From: Meridianimarinicoccus sp. MJW13
GTDB taxonomy: Bacteria > Pseudomonadota > Alphaproteobacteria > Rhodobacterales > Rhodobacteraceae
Direction of reading: 5' to 3'
Assembly: GCF_014901205.1 (NCBI RefSeq)
Contig: NZ_JACNMU010000007.1
Coordinates: forward strand, 186,001 to 250,000
Length of the DNA: 64,000 bases
Below, one piece after another: positions 62,881 to 64,000 of this stretch. A model generated the notes under the pieces. It searched no databases and had not been told where the DNA came from. It saw only the letters and a program-made list of their open reading frames with translations. The translations under genes and the position numbers were made by a program. The stretch's first letter is position 1, and each line of letters opens with the position of its first letter.

Positions 62881-63693
62881 TCACAGGGTACTGGCTTCCA
62901 GCCGTCCGCCATGGCGGATCATGCGGATCGAGGTCGTCTTGCCGCTGCGATCATCGGTTTCCACAAGAACCCCCGACAGGGTGGCCTCGCCGTTGGCCGG
63001 AACAAAGCGGCCCTTGCCCATGCCGGTCACAAAACGGCGCAAGGGCTCGGCCTTGTCCATGCCGATGACGGAATTGTAGTCGCCGCACATGCCGGCATCG
63101 GTCAGATAGCCGGTGCCGCCGGGCAGGATCTGCGCATCGCCCGTGGGCACATGGGTATGCGTGCCCACCACCAGCGAGGCGCGGCCGTCGCAGAAATGGC
63201 CCAGCCCCATCTTTTCCGAGGTGGCCTCGGCATGCACATCCAGCAGGATCGCCTGCGCCTGCCCGCCCAGCGGGTTGCGGCGAAACAGCAGGTCCAGCGC
63301 CGAAAACGGATCGTCGAAGGGGCGCTTCATGAACACCTGGCCCAGAACCTGCGCCACCAGGATCTTGCGCCCGTCCGGCAGTTTGAACATCCGGGCACCG
63401 CTGCCGGGCGCTTCCTTGGCGAAATTGATCGGCCGCAGGATGCGCGGCTCCTTGTCGATGAAGCCCAGCATGTCGCGCTGATCGAAGGCGTGATCGCCCA
63501 GTGTCAGGCAATCGACGCCGGACTCCAGCAGTTGCTTGGCATGATCCGGGGACAGCCCCGCACCCGAGGTTGCGTTTTCGCCGTTGACCACGACGAAATC
63601 CAGCTTCCAGTCGGCCCGCAATTGCGTCAGCCGCTCCCGAACCGCGGTCCGCCCGGACCGCCCAACGATGTCACCTAGGAAAAGTAGTCTCAT
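62881..63693 (-). CDS. YmdB-family metallophosphoesterase (TIGR00282)
   Basis: Calcineurin-like phosphoesterase of 270 residues. Metal ligands are in RLLFLGDIVGRSGR (Asp), VVVNGENATSG (Glu-Asn), LTLGDHAFDQ, DVHAEATSEKMG and VGTHTHVPTGDAQ. Bacillus YmdB, of the same family, hydrolyses cyclic mononucleotides and affects biofilm genes; the alphaproteobacterial role is untested. Length is standard. It follows the cyclo-ligase gene by 77 bases on the same strand and precedes the SLC13-type gene, so an operon is possible. No signal peptide is seen; cytoplasmic. Confidence 0.92.
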   Translation of the reverse strand: MRLLFLGDIVGRSGRTAVRERLTQLRADWKLDFVVVNGENATSGAGLSPDHAKQLLESGVDCLTLGDHAFDQRDMLGFIDKEPRILRPINFAKEAPGSGARMFKLPDGRKILVAQVLGQVFMKRPFDDPFSALDLLFRRNPLGGQAQAILLDVHAEATSEKMGLGHFCDGRASLVVGTHTHVPTGDAQILPGGTGYLTDAGMCGDYNSVIGMDKAEPLRRFVTGMGKGRFVPANGEATLSGVLVETDDRSGKTTSIRMIRHGGRLEASTL

Positions 63694-63770
63694 AAGCTTT
63701 GCCTAGGCGGCGCGCGGGTCCGGAGCAAGCAGAATTGCAATCCGCCGGGCGGCTTGGGGGCACAGGCCGA

Positions 63771-64000
63771 TCAGGGCCGGATCACACCCTGTTCGGTGAC
63801 GATCATATCCAGCGTCTGATCCACCGGTTCGACCGGCAGGTCCGGATCTTCCTGCGCGGCATAGGCCAGCCCGATGGCCAGCACACGCCCGCGCGCGCGC
63901 AACCCTTCCAGCGTGCGATCATAGAACCCGCCGCCATAGCCCAGCCGCGCACCACTGCGCGAAAACGCAACCATCGGCACGATCAGCACTTCGGGCACCA
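63771..64000 (-). CDS. 5-formyltetrahydrofolate cyclo-ligase, 3' part
   Basis: C-terminal 76 or so residues of a 5-formyltetrahydrofolate cyclo-ligase (YgfA/MTHFS), which uses ATP to convert 5-formyl-THF to 5,10-methenyl-THF. The frame stays open to the right edge, so the start lies outside the window. The signature RLGYGGGFYDRTLEGL is intact, followed by AIGLAYAAQ and a terminal DMIVTEQGVIRP. In many proteobacteria the 6S RNA gene lies directly upstream of this gene; that region is outside the window. Confidence 0.93.
   Translation of the reverse strand, partial: VPEVLIVPMVAFSRSGARLGYGGGFYDRTLEGLRARGRVLAIGLAYAAQEDPDLPVEPVDQTLDMIVTEQGVIRP

Overview
The window is GC-rich, densely coding alphaproteobacterial chromosome, most likely from the Rhodobacterales (Roseobacter/Paracoccus relatives). 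The evidence is the PhaR/PhaP/PhaC/PhaZ polyhydroxyalkanoate set, the short alphaproteobacterial type of prolyl-tRNA synthetase, the DnaA-inactivator HdaA beside Ppk and Ppx, an ScfR-type short-chain acyl-CoA regulator, and two VPLPA-CTERM surface-sorting proteins. I see no rRNA, tRNA, CRISPR array, insertion sequence or prophage. Both ends are cut inside genes: an ABC ATPase on the left and 5-formyltetrahydrofolate cyclo-ligase on the right.

Layout. 1-7097: a polar amino-acid-type ABC importer (ATPase, binding protein, two permeases), two tandem glutamine-synthetase-like ligases and an FAD amine oxidase, suggesting import of an amine followed by gamma-glutamylation and oxidation. 7215-9391: a DegT-type aminotransferase and a convergent LysR regulator. 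9441-13966: the PHA locus, with three CTGC-N3-GCAG PhaR-type sites. 14028-17035: a leftward SDR / two alpha-beta hydrolases / GNAT operon. 17272-19218: thrS. 19557-22079: a four-gene bufferin-type operon (DUF2282 precursor, MNIO/DUF692 enzyme, DUF2063 partner, DoxX membrane protein), the most interesting system here. 22303-31364: cold-shock protein, folA/thyA, glyoxalase, MarR-like and XRE regulators, sdhE, aspartate aminotransferase, MATE exporter, a putative outer-membrane protein and parE. 31385-32032: an AT-rich orphan gene. 32062-36885: a glycosylase, DUF302, a YdcZ-type permease, lolD/lolC, a decayed ammonium-transporter fragment and aqpZ.

37041-44176: proS, then perM-like / hdaA / ppk / ppx. 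44173-46384: small unknown proteins, a TerB-DnaJ protein, a GFA enzyme and a GNAT. 46454-57512: the propionyl-CoA to succinyl-CoA pathway (methylmalonyl-CoA mutase, PccA, PccB), with several uncharacterised genes between the carboxylase subunits, and a divergent Bcr/CflA exporter + ScfR regulator operon facing pccB across an AT-rich region with TTTGCAA-type sites. 57558-64000: DUF465, YebC, the VPLPA-CTERM pair, an SLC13-type transporter, a YmdB-like phosphoesterase and the cyclo-ligase fragment.

Functional theme: carbon storage as PHA, propionyl-CoA and polyphosphate metabolism, nitrogen scavenging from amines, and a probable periplasmic copper-buffering peptide system. Gene starts were chosen from ribosome-binding sites, stop/start overlaps and the family N-terminus, and differ from the longest open frame in many cases.
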